Shown one piece after another: positions 1-7,740 of a DNA stretch of 10,844 nucleotides (its first letter is position 1; every line of letters begins with the position of its first letter). The notes under the pieces are model-generated. The model saw only the letters and a list, made by a program, of their open reading frames with translations, made no database searches and was not told where the DNA came from. This stretch comes from Larix sibirica (Eukaryota > Streptophyta > Pinopsida > Pinales > Pinaceae). A program made the translations under genes and the position numbers. The stretch is taken from assembly GCA_004151065.3 (NCBI GenBank), contig NWUY0300066537.1, positions 1-10,844 on the forward strand, written 5' to 3'.

Positions 1-148
1 TTCCCATTGTAAATTCAGTTTCTTCTATTCCTGAATAAATAAAATTTATTCAAATTTATGTAAGTATGAAACATGAATTTCATTGTGCATTCGGAAGGAA
101 AAGCATAGGCCTGCAGGTGTGGTCGTGTTGTACGACTATGGTTCTGCA
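1..148 (+). repeat. 3' part of the gypsy 5' LTR (R/U5)
   Basis: The segment ends in CA five bases before the primer binding site, as the end of a 5' LTR should. An AATAAA polyadenylation-type signal lies at 34-39, overlapping a second AATAAA at 38-43, where R of a plant LTR usually carries it. No matching copy is visible in the 3' LTR, which breaks off before the corresponding part, so LTR-LTR identity cannot be used here. The exact terminal base (148 or 151) is uncertain. Confidence 0.75.
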
Positions 149-153
149 TCAAG

Positions 154-166
154 TGGTATCAGCTGA
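154..166 (+). other. Primer binding site, initiator-tRNA-Met type
   Basis: TGGTATCAG at 154-162 matches the start of the TGGTATCAGAGC site that pairs with the 3' end of plant initiator tRNA-Met and primes minus-strand DNA synthesis in most plant LTR retrotransposons. The following bases have drifted. It sits directly after the LTR end, which fixes the element's orientation. Confidence 0.8.
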
Positions 167-324
167 TTTGTTAGTTTTTTAAATTGCTTATGTAAATGGG
201 TAACCTAATATCCTAATTTTGGTGTTCATTCAGCTGAGTGCTGAGAGACAATTCGAGTATCAGCGTCTGGAATTGAGACATGTGGATGGCAGTCAGATTG
301 AGGGCTACTAGAAGACTTGTGAAT

Positions 325-1315
325 ATGCATCCAAGGAGACGAGGAGCAGGACGAGGGGTGTGAGAAATCAAGAAATTGAGGAATTGAGAAGAAGAATATA
401 AGAGTTAGAAAATAGAAGAAATGGATAGGATGAAGTAGATTCTGAATCTAAATAATATATTGAAGAGAAACAAAATGCTGAGGAAGGACACCCAACATCA
501 CACTTGATATCATTCTTGAGTAACAGAGGTAGTGCGAGGGTTGAATTTTTGTGCTATGATAGAAGTTTGAGAGATGAAACTCTTATAGATTAGATAGGAG
601 AGCTCAAAAGATATTTTCACTATGAAAATGTTTGTGATCCCAATCACGTTCATGTTTCCATTACAAAGTTGAAGGGACATGTTGCACTTTGGTGGGACAT
701 GCTACAGAAAAACACAATAGATAGCGGCTTGGAGAAGATTAAAACTTGGAAAAATGGTTAGTAAAATAAAGGAGAAGTTTTTACATGTTGATTACCAGCA
801 AAACTTATGTAGACGAGTGAAAAATATTAGACAAAAGGAAACATATATTCATGAGTATACCGAAGAATTCTTTAAGCTATCACTCGGGTCTAGAATAAAA
901 GAACCAGAATATAAAGGGTGGCGAGGTATGTAAATGGACTGAAGTAATTTATTCAAGATGAAATGAGAACACATTATTTTCATACTGAATATGAAGCCTA
1001 TCAAGTTGTCTTTAAGGTAGAAGAGAAGGTTGACAAGAAAGTGCAACAGAAGTTGAGATGAAAAGGTCCAAGGGGAAGAGGAAGAGAAATTAATGCTAGG
1101 GAAAATGAAAAGGAAGATGAATCCACTAGTAATCCAAGCAACAAAGGAACTAGAACTGGTAGAGGTAGAGGATTTGGAAGAAGAAAAGGTAAGTACGTGA
1201 GTACTTGTTACATATGTGGGGTTAAAGGACATAAATCATATGAATGTCTAGAGAAACAAAATTTGAGTAAACAAGTTGAAGCAAGGACACAAGTCACGCT
1301 GGAAGAGGAGACATA
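325..1315 (+). pseudogene. gypsy gag pseudogene
   Basis: Gag would form the cytoplasmic particle that packages the element's RNA. The likely start is the ATG at 325, which opens into a basic Arg/Gly-rich stretch (MHPRRRGAGRG) typical of Reina-like Gag, but a TGA follows almost at once. The retrotransposon-gag core is spread over frames. It includes KLKGHVALWW near 665-695, then FLHVDYQQN and HEYTEEFFKL around 780-875. The nucleocapsid knuckle CYICGVKGHKSYEC at 1206-1247 keeps all four CX2CX4HX4C ligands, preceded by a Gly/Arg-rich patch. Several stops (for example TAG in DETLID*IGEL near 592) and at least two frameshifts break it. The end is approximate. Confidence 0.88.
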
Positions 1316-1448
1316 AGTGGTTGGAGAAAATGTGATTGTGCTTCAGTAGGAGAAAGGGGAGAACTTAATGTTCCATAGAGTATTGTTGAAACCTGAGCAG
1401 AAGGTGGCAGAAGAACCTGAACAGCAGAAGAAGGTTTTCAAATAAAGA

Positions 1449-1800
1449 TGTAAGATTCAAGGAAAGTGTTGCAATCTGATCATTAATGGAGGAAGCACAT
1501 AAAATATGTTGTCCAAAGAGGTTGAGAGAAAGCTCAATTTGAAGTGTATTCCACATCCCACTCCCTATCGAGTTTCATGGTTACAAAAGGGACAACAGGT
1601 GAATGTGATTGAGCAATGTTTATTGAGTTTCCAGATTGGAAGTTTCAACGAACAATTTTTGTGCGGTGTGGTACAGATGGACGCATGTCGTGTCTTACGT
1701 GGGATACAATGGATGTTTGACAGAAAAGTGTTCCACGATGGCAGAGCGAATACATATGAATCTGTCAAGGATGGGCAGTGTTATAAGTTGATACCAATAT
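1449..1800 (+). pseudogene. gypsy aspartic protease pseudogene
   Basis: This retropepsin-like domain would cleave Gag-Pol. It has the plant gypsy layout: CKIQGKCCNLII, then an active-site-like NGGST, then a long open stretch from 1506 with HPTPYRVSWLQKGQQ and a conserved tail including FDRKVFHDGRANTY near 1718-1755. The catalytic aspartate is lost: the codon at 1485-1487 is AAT (Asn) where the family has GAT/GAC in D-G/S/T-G. A TAA follows four codons later. It joins RT through a degraded linker (about 1800-1985). Confidence 0.85.
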
Positions 1801-1985
1801 TGGAAAATGGTATGGATTGCAAAAGCAACAAGAGTGTGGAGTGTAGTAATAGCAAGAACTTGCATATCAGTAACAACCGAATCATGTTGTGTTCTACTAA
1901 GGAATTAATGTGAGCACGAAAGAGAGGAAGTTGTTGTTTGGACATAATACAAAAGAAATTTTAGGAGGCCGAGAAGATAATTCCT

Positions 1986-2750
1986 ATGCTGACAGAGATT
2001 CAATACTTGTTGAAGTATTTTGAGGAAATTATAGCAGATGATTTACGAGTAGGATTACCTCCCATGAGAAGCATATCGCATCATATTTACTTGATACCAA
2101 GGTCAAGTCTACCAAATAAATCACTCTATCGGATGACTCCAACAGACACTAAAGAGGTGAATACTCAAGTACACAGGTTACTTGGCAGAGGATTCATTCG
2201 TTAGAGTTTAGCCCTTGCGTCGTACCAACAATTTTGACACCGAAGAAGACTGGTGAGTGGTAGACGTGTATAGATTCGTGATCTATTAATAAGATTACTA
2301 TCAAATACATGTTTCCTTTTTTGAGGATGTATGAACTTATGGACTGTTTGAGTTGTGATGAATACTACACAGAGATTGATTTGCAGAGTGGTTATCATCA
2401 CATTCGGATAAGAGAAGGAGATGAATGGAAGACAACATTCAAGAGGAAAGATGGACTATTCGAATGGTTAGTTATGCCATTTGGATTAACTAATGCACCT
2501 AGTATGTTCATGAGGTTGATGAACAAAGTTTTGAAACCATTTTTAGGAAATTTTGTTCTCATGTACCTAGATGATATACTTATTTTTAGTAGAAACAAAG
2601 AAGAACATTTAGAGCATGTATGAAAGGTGTTAAAATAATTAAAAGAGGAGAAAATGCTTATAAACTTGAAGGCTTTTACAAAAGGAACTGGTATGCTTGG
2701 GTTTTGTGGTTTCCAAGGAAGGTTTAAAGATGGATTATGAGAAGGTAAAG
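1986..2750 (+). pseudogene. gypsy reverse transcriptase pseudogene
   Basis: This domain would copy element RNA into DNA inside the particle. The open stretch from 1986 carries the connection to RT (GLPPMRSISHHIYLIP), then fingers sequence to GRGFIR and a stop. The palm follows at 2309-2623: [20 protein letters not shown] holds the first catalytic Asp, [10 protein letters not shown] is motif B, and YLDDILIFS at about 2560-2592 is the intact YxDD box. Interruptions include TAG after GRGFIR, TAG in GEW*TCIDS, and TGA at 2621 where the family has Arg (a CGA-to-TGA type change), followed shortly by TAA. Catalytic residues survive although the frame does not. Confidence 0.95.
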
Positions 2751-2859
2751 ACTATTTTGGAGTGGCTAACACCTAAATGCACTTTTGATGTGAGAAGTTT
2801 TCATGGACTCGCAAGTTTATACTGGAAATTCATTAGAAATTTCAGTTAGATTTTTGCGC

Positions 2860-3340
2860 CTCTTATTGAATGCATGAAGAGGAGTACATTTGAGTGGACA
2901 ATAGAAGCAAGGAATTCATTTGAAGACTTGAAGAAAAAGGTTACAGAGAAGCCAGTATTAGCACTTCCAGATTTCAACAAAGTGTTTCAAGTAGACTATG
3001 ATGCAAGTGGGACAACTATTGGAGCAATTTTGAGCCTAGAAAGAAGATCGATGGCATTTTTCAGTGAGAAATTGAATGAAGCTAGGAAAAATTACTATGC
3101 TTATGATCAGGAGTTTATGCTATTGTGCAAGCTTTGAATAAATGGATACATTACTTGCTACCAAAGGAGTTTGTCTTGTTTACTGATCACAAGGCACTGT
3201 AGTACATCAACAATCAAGGTAAGTTAAATCATAAGCATTCTAAATGGGTAGAATTTTTTCAAAGTTACTCATTTGTTTTGAAACGCGGGCTGGGGAAATC
3301 AAACAAGGTTGCTAATGTATTGAGCCAGAGGAAAATGTTA
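2860..3340 (+). pseudogene. gypsy RNase H domain pseudogene
   Basis: RNase H would remove template RNA from the RNA-DNA hybrid. The best open piece is 2874-3137: FEWTIEARNSFEDLKKKV, LALPDF and VDYDASGTTIGAILS, which keeps the first acidic residue, then [20 protein letters not shown]. After a frameshift near 3130, the segment matching [16 protein letters not shown] is readable around 3150-3200, and KSNKVANVLSQRK (the usual KxNKVADALSRR element, with Asp to Asn) is at about 3298-3335. It directly continues RT and leads into integrase. Confidence 0.92.
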
Positions 3341-4315
3341 CTAAACAACATGTCAATAGAAGTGGTTGGATTGGAATGCATGAAGGGACTATATGAAGAA
3401 GATGCATATTTTACAAAGGCTTGGAAAGCATGCAAAGAACCATGGAGTATGGATAGAACACCATTCTTGGATTTTCATATTCAAGAGGGATTCTTGTTTA
3501 GGAACCAGTAGTTGTGCAACCCATAGGGTTCATTGTGGGTGAATCTCATTAGAGAGTTTACATAGTGGTGGTTTAGGTGGACACTTTGGTATGGACAAGA
3601 CCACAATGTTGGTTAGAGAGAGGTACTTTTGGCCCAGCATCAACAAGGATGTCAGTAAATTTGTTGAATGTTGTAGATTTTTCCAATTAGCCAAAGGTAA
3701 AAGTCAAAATACATGACTTTATACTCAGTTGTTGGTACCTTAAGGACCGTGGGAGGATGTGAGTATGGATTTCATTTGAGCACTACCTATGACACATAGG
3801 AAGCATGAATCTGTGATGGTGGTAATGGATCAGTTTTCGAAAATGACACATTTCATAACATGTAAAAAGACAAATGATGCTAGTGAATTAGATTCTTTAT
3901 TCTTTAAGTGGTAAGGTTACATGGCCTACTGAAGAATATTACTTTAGATAGAGACATGAGATTTCTTGGTCACTTTTGGAGGACGCTTTGGAAGAATGTA
4001 GACTCTAAATTGTTGTACAGTTCAGCATACCATTAGCAGATAGATGGGCAGAACGAGGTGATGAATAAGAGTCTTGGGAATCTATTGAGGAGTTTGAGCA
4101 GTGAGAATCCTAAGCAATGGGATCTGGTTTTGGCTCAGGATGAATCTGCTTACAACAATTCAGTCAACATGTCTACAGTAAGAATTATGTTTTAGATCAT
4201 TTATGGCAGATCACCTAAAGGGGTAGTAGATTTGATTAATTTGTTTGATATGGAAGATAAGAAGAGTGTTGTTGCAAGTGATTTTGTTGACAGTATGTAA
4301 GAAATGCATGAGTAG
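3341..4315 (+). pseudogene. gypsy integrase pseudogene (zinc-binding and DDE core)
   Basis: Integrase would insert element cDNA into host chromosomes. The N-terminal HHCC finger is readable at about 3560-3700 (HSGGLGGHFGMDK, ERYFWPSINKDV), but the final Cys of the usual CxxC is Phe (CCRFFQ). The catalytic core follows: the first Asp in WEDVSMDF near 3752-3773, the second in LDRDMRFLGHFW at 3947-3949, and the Glu in DGQNEVMNKSLGNLLRSL at 4055-4057. The last two are exactly 36 codons apart in one frame, giving the canonical DD35E spacing. Stops include TGA after MDFI, TAG after SSAYH and several before 4316. A short indel disrupts the segment near 3910-3945. Confidence 0.93.
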
Positions 4316-4791
4316 GTGAAGAAGAAGCTACATGCTAGCAATAACAGTTACAAACAGAGAACAGACCTGCGAAGAAGGCATAAGACCTTTACAAAAGTCA
4401 AGTTATTCATGGATCACTTGAGAAAAGAGTTATTTCCCAGGGGTACGTATAACAAGCTCAATTATAAGAAAATAGGACCATGCAGATTTTTTAGAAGGAT
4501 TTCTGACAATTCTTATCAGTTAGAGCTACCATAAAGGTTTGATATATCTCCAAAATTTAATGTTGTTGATATGTATGAGTTTCATAAGGGAGAAAAGGGA
4601 AATGATGAAGGTACTCTAGATGAATGGGAACATTACCAATCAAGTAGACTGGAGATATGGAGGAAATTTTGGCAACCAGGGTTGGTTGGCAGACCCGCGG
4701 GAAAGAATATATGGAATATTTCATTAAGTGGAAAAACAGAGGTCCTGAGGATGCATTGTGGGTTTCTAAGAAGGAGCCAACAAACTTTTGA
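4316..4791 (+). pseudogene. gypsy integrase C-terminus with chromodomain (pseudogene)
   Basis: The open piece at 4316-4534 is the DNA-binding/GPY-type region that follows the integrase core: HLRKELFPRGTYNKL, KKIGPCRFFRRISDNSYQLELP. In a different frame, 4657-4791 encodes a chromodomain, MEEILATRVG through KEYMEYFIKWKN and PEDALWV, ending at a TGA. Chromodomains of chromoviruses bind histone marks and steer integration into heterochromatin. The frameshift between the two pieces lies around 4590-4655. A TAA after LELP also breaks the frame. The chromodomain itself has no internal stop. Confidence 0.92.
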
Positions 4792-4930
4792 GGTTCTTCG
4801 TCCTCTACAATAATCACCACATAAGATGGAATCTCATGTTTTCTTACCAAGGGAGTCTGATGTAGGAGCATCCTTAGTATCGGGAAATCCACATAATCCA
4901 AAAACATTTAAATTGTGTGCAAGTAGAATT
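4792..4930 (+). other. Post-chromodomain 3' untranslated region of the gypsy element
   Basis: Between the chromodomain stop and the polypurine tract I see no further domain and no env-like gene. An open stretch on the opposite strand is only a shadow of the coding strand. Confidence 0.6.
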
Positions 4931-4946
4931 TTAGGAGGAATAAGGA
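4931..4946 (+). other. Polypurine tract of the gypsy element
   Basis: TTAGGAGGAATAAGGA is almost purely purine after two T's and is followed directly by TG at 4947, the expected first bases of an LTR. It would prime plus-strand DNA synthesis. The assignment depends on position and composition. Confidence 0.6.
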
Positions 4947-4990
4947 TGTTTGCAACTCCTAAGTTGTTGATCCATGGCATTTTGACCTTT

Positions 4991-5104
4991 ATGTAACTCA
5001 TGCTATTACTCCATACAACATATGACAATGTTGTTACTTCATGTTGTTACTTCATGTTGTAACTCATGTTATTACTTCATACAACGTATGACAATGTTAT
5101 TACT
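4991..5104 (+). repeat. Short tandem repeats in the gypsy U3
   Basis: Two 48-base units, 4991-5038 and 5057-5104, match at 43 of 48 positions by hand. Both read roughly GTAACTCATG, then CATACAAC, then TATGACAATG. Between them ATGTTGTTACTTC is repeated in tandem (5029-5041 and 5042-5054), so the block looks like serial slippage or unequal exchange within the LTR promoter. Confidence 0.85.
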
Positions 5105-5243
5105 CATACATTATAACTCCACACTATGTGAATGTGGTGTAATTTAATAATCCACGTCTCAACATTCATCCACATGTCACAAAATGATCACATGCCATGT
5201 GGCAAGGGCATTGAAAGATAGGGGAACGAGATTGAGTAACAGT

Positions 5244-5303
5244 CAACTAAGAAAGTGGATGAACTGTGTGGAAATGCAAGTTCCACTAAGAAAGTGGTTC
5301 AAC
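5244..5303 (+). promoter_or_regulatory. Paired direct repeats upstream of the LTR TATA box
   Basis: CAACTAAGAAAGTGGATGAAC (5244-5264) and a near copy at 5283-5303 share the core ACTAAGAAAGTGG and lie 39 bases apart, start to start, just upstream of the TATA-like box. Repeated short boxes at this place in plant LTRs often act as enhancers. That role is inferred here. Confidence 0.45.
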
Positions 5304-5328
5304 AACTTGGCTTCTCATGGCTTCAATT

Positions 5329-5338
5329 CTATAAATGG
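5329..5338 (+). promoter_or_regulatory. TATA-like box of the gypsy LTR
   Basis: TCTATAAATG is a good plant TATA match (TATAAAT) about 380 bases into the 3' LTR, the usual place for the U3 promoter. Transcription would start about 30 bases downstream. Confidence 0.6.
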
Positions 5339-5454
5339 AGGAAGACTGTAAAGTTTCTTACTCATATATGATGGTTTTATAAGACCAAACCTAGGGTTGT
5401 TATTTAGAATAGAGATCCCATTCAACTCTCTATGCTAAGGAACGCTAGTACACA

Positions 5455-6530
5455 TTTTTTTTAAAATTTCAACAGGTCGTTGGTTGATCGACATCCTATT
5501 GCTCATCTATTGATGGTATGGAATAAAAGGTACGACAGCAAACCATCGAAAACATGGAAAAATCGTCGTTCAGTTTTAGAAGATATTGAATTTTCGTCAT
5601 TGGACTGTCGAACCTATGTTTGTTTACCGACAGTCATGGAACCATCTATCAAATTTTTGCCAGTGCAACGATGGAATTTCATTAGTATACAAACAGGCTA
5701 TTTTCGATCGACAAGAAGATAGTACACCAAGAGACATTATTTGTACTCCCACGTATCGGCCTCACTAAATTGACAGCAAGATGGTGGTCAACCGATGCGC
5801 ATTACAATGTGCAAAAAGTTTGTAGTGGTCAACCAACGGAATTCCTTTGTTGTCGAAAGTAAAACATGTGTACATCGACAAGCATGTCTCCAGCAACCGA
5901 CGTAAGGGTCTCGATCGGTTTTGTCGGTTGTTCTTCGATGTGGTATGTGAAAACTGAATTTTTGTCGTCAAAAAATGGTTCCAAATTTTATAGTACTTCT
6001 CAGCAGAAAGAGTATATGTTGGACAGAGTGCCTATGGTTGGGTGGAAAATCGCTCTTACACAGCCAATTGCTTGGATCTTCTTTGTTTAAAGATAAGTAT
6101 TTTTTTGTATTGAATCTGCAATGTTTTAATTGATGCCTATAATGATTATGCTTGCAAATGCACGTGTTGTGTGTTTGGATGTATTTTATTTCCATTGTGT
6201 ATTTTTACTATGCATCCGCACACGTACTTCTCAATAATATGAATTTGTAATATGGGTATGGGGCGAAATTTAGAATCCCATAGTTAGTAATGTCCCTTCC
6301 CGTTGGTTCGATTGAGAGAATGGGATGATACAAAGGTTGTTGTTTTCTTGTGTGCAAATTATTGAAAGATTACTTGTAGCAGTGAAGAGTACATTTGGAT
6401 TTGCATGTAAAGAAATAACCACAAACAACCATCTAGATACAAATGCTTCCATTTCCTTGTCTCTTTAGGTAGTTATCTCAAATATAATGACTAATTTTGG
6501 AGTTTAGATTGCTATATTATATCCCCTCTG
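5455..6530. other. Unassigned segment, first part CpG-retaining
   Basis: I recognise no domain, LTR, tRNA or known repeat here. It begins with a pyrimidine-rich run ending in CAG at 5475, which resembles an intron 3' end but proves nothing. From 5476 to about 6075 all three forward frames are partly open and give short peptides (for example the stretch ending in GWKIALTQPIAWIFF at 6090), none of which I recognise. CpG is frequent here: about 27 in 600 bases by hand count, against 11 in 2001-2600. From about 6090 to 6250 the sequence is T-rich with AATAAT at 6233-6238 and could be a 3' UTR. The stretch 6250-6530 is featureless to me, apart from its last bases possibly belonging to the LINE. 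Confidence 0.5.
5894..5930. repeat. Small perfect inverted repeat CAACCGAC/GTCGGTTG
   Basis: CAACCGAC at 5894-5901 and GTCGGTTG at 5923-5930 form an 8-base perfect stem around a 21-base loop. Related CAACC-type words recur nearby in both orientations (5477-5490, 5786-5794, 5827-5838). The meaning is unknown. Confidence 0.5.
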
Positions 6531-6544
6531 TCAACGATCCACCC

Positions 6545-7078
6545 TAAACCATTAGGGATTATTCCCTAAAAAACCCATTCTCTACATTTTCATGCTAGAA
6601 TCTTTAAGCATGAAATTTGACTTGGAAACATTCATGGGTTCACTATAGGAGATTTTGATCTTTAGAGGGGAAAATAAAATAAATCACTCCTATTTTGTTG
6701 ATAATACCCTTCTCCTAGGAGCCACCTTGGTAATCATTGCCGAAAGGTTTAAAGTATCCTTGGAAATATTTGTGAATGCTTTAGGAGGCAATGCCAATAA
6801 AAGAAAGAGTAGCAATCTATGGTTGGAATGTTTCCCCAACTATTATAAATAATATAGCATGCACTCTTGAGTTTTTGTGTGCTTGTAATTGATATTATTT
6901 CAATTGCCTTAGCCTAACAATTCTATTGGAGAAATCAAAAGCCACTAACCAACACATTTTCTTCCAAATAATTTAGAAAAAGATGCAACTATGGGGAACA
7001 CAATGGCTTAATCCAACTAGGAGGGTGATCTTGGTAAAATCAATTTTTTCCTCCTTCCCCATTTATTGCAAAAGCTAG
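6545..7078 (+). pseudogene. Plant L1-type LINE, RT domain (5' part, interrupted)
   Basis: This would be ORF2 of a non-LTR retrotransposon, copying RNA at a nicked target. From about 6575 one frame reads PFxYIFMLESLSMKFD and, after a TAG, INHSYFVDNTLLLGA at about 6685-6725. This is the FADD box region with the second catalytic Asp changed to Asn (VDN). It continues through ALGGNANKRKSSNLWLE to a stop at 6850. A frameshift near 6845 leads to a second frame (6845-7078) with NNIACTLEFLCACN and MQLWGTQWLNPTRRVILVKS, then IFSSFPIYCKS, the conserved post-palm W..LNP.GR..L.KS element. No endonuclease or RT N-terminus is seen, so it is 5'-truncated. It is cut by the LTR element at 7079 and resumes at 9067. 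Confidence 0.85.
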
Positions 7079-7313
7079 AAAACCTAAATAGAGTTACATC
7101 ACAAAACACATGAGAGAGATACACACAATATGATATTATGAGTAACTAGTGCAATTATTACATAGGTGTTCACCTTCTTATATATTGTTACTCATGGAGA
7201 AAATCATTTACACTTATGGATGTGGTATAGAATTGGTTTACACAAAAAATACAAAAGCATAACTGATTCATAAAGAGACTCTTATTACAATGTGTAAGCC
7301 TTATATCGTAACA
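7079..7313 (-). repeat. 3' LTR of the gag-only element
   Basis: This partner of 8833-9066 starts, on the minus strand, with TGTTACGATATAAGG right after the polypurine tract. The last two bases (plus-strand AA at 7079-7080) correspond to TG in the other LTR, so the terminal CA has mutated. Confidence 0.9.
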
Positions 7314-7325
7314 CCCCCTCTTAAG
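7314..7325 (-). other. Polypurine tract of the gag-only element
   Basis: On the minus strand CTTAAGAGGGGG directly abuts the TGTTA start of the 3' LTR. This is a textbook copia-type polypurine tract and position. Confidence 0.85.
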
Positions 7326-7480
7326 TCTTATAGTACTAAAACCCAAACTAACTAAAAGAAAACACAGAACGGTTGAAAAAAAATATAAGTAATCTTAACC
7401 AAACATTCTTCAAAATCTTCTTCTTTGAAAACAATTTTTGGACTAGGTAGAGATCAACCAAGCTTCCTCGCAAGTTGCAA

Positions 7481-7711
7481 CCCTTGTAAAGGTGTAGCTC
7501 CCAAGTTGACTTCCTAATTTCCTAGATTCTTTCTCCCCGGACTCTTGAATTATGAATCTCCTAAATTATTGGACAACCATCCATATTGAGCTACATCCAC
7601 GATAATCCATCAATTGTAAAATGACCCTTGTAAGGGTATAATTCCCAAGATTCAAAAACTCCCAAACTATCTGAGCAACCATTCATGCTGAGCATAATCA
7701 TCTACATTAGA
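7481..7711 (-). repeat. Diverged tandem duplication in the gag-only element's 3' non-coding part
   Basis: Plus-strand units 7481-7605 and 7625-7711 both start with CCCTTGTAA(A/G)GGT and both end with a segment like CAACCAT(C/T)CAT, then TGAGC(T/A). The first 25 bases match at 21 positions, and unit one has an extra middle piece. The repeats lie between gag and the polypurine tract, outside any recognisable coding sequence. Confidence 0.65.
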
Positions 7712-7740
7712 TCCCTTCCTATTTTCAAAGTGCAAGTTTC

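Larger units (their letters stand above)
1..5454 (+). mobile_element. Decayed Ty3/gypsy chromovirus (Reina-like), 5' end outside window
   Basis: The order seen is partial 5' LTR, primer binding site, gag with CCHC knuckle, protease, RT, RNase H, integrase, chromodomain, polypurine tract, partial 3' LTR. Protease-RT-RNaseH-integrase order defines Ty3/gypsy, and a chromodomain after integrase defines chromoviruses. Phrases such as GLPPMR, HPTPYRVSWLQKGQ and HLRKELFPRGTYNKL resemble the Reina clade as I know it. All reading frames are broken by stops and frameshifts, so no product can be made from this copy. The right limit is where LTR-like sequence stops being recognisable. The left limit is only the window edge. 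Clade assignment is by recall of family motifs, not a search. Confidence 0.93.
4947..5454 (+). repeat. Partial 3' LTR of the gypsy element
   Basis: It starts with TG after the polypurine tract. It contains internal repeats (4991-5104), a pair of direct repeats (5244-5303) and a TATA-like box (5329-5338), a normal order for a U3 promoter. Beyond about 5454 I find no counterpart of the R/U5 sequence seen at 1-148, so the LTR appears truncated or interrupted there. The start is moderately certain and the end is approximate. Confidence 0.65.

Noticed and set aside
849-1232. 127-codon open frame on the minus strand, Ser/Phe-rich
   Set aside because: It lies antisense to the gypsy gag, and its low-complexity Ser/Phe content mirrors the purine-rich Lys/Glu/Arg coding strand.
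4557-4907. 116-codon open frame on the minus strand
   Set aside because: It is antisense to the integrase C-terminus and chromodomain, whose motifs are clear on the plus strand.
5765-5971. 68-codon open frame on the minus strand in the CpG-rich segment
   Set aside because: No recognisable motif. All frames in this segment are partly open, so openness alone is not evidence.
6180-6260. Possible continuation of the gypsy 3' LTR, because TTTCCATTGTGTATT resembles TTTCATTGTGCATT at 78-91
   Set aside because: The match is about a dozen bases and does not extend on either side, so chance is the simpler explanation.
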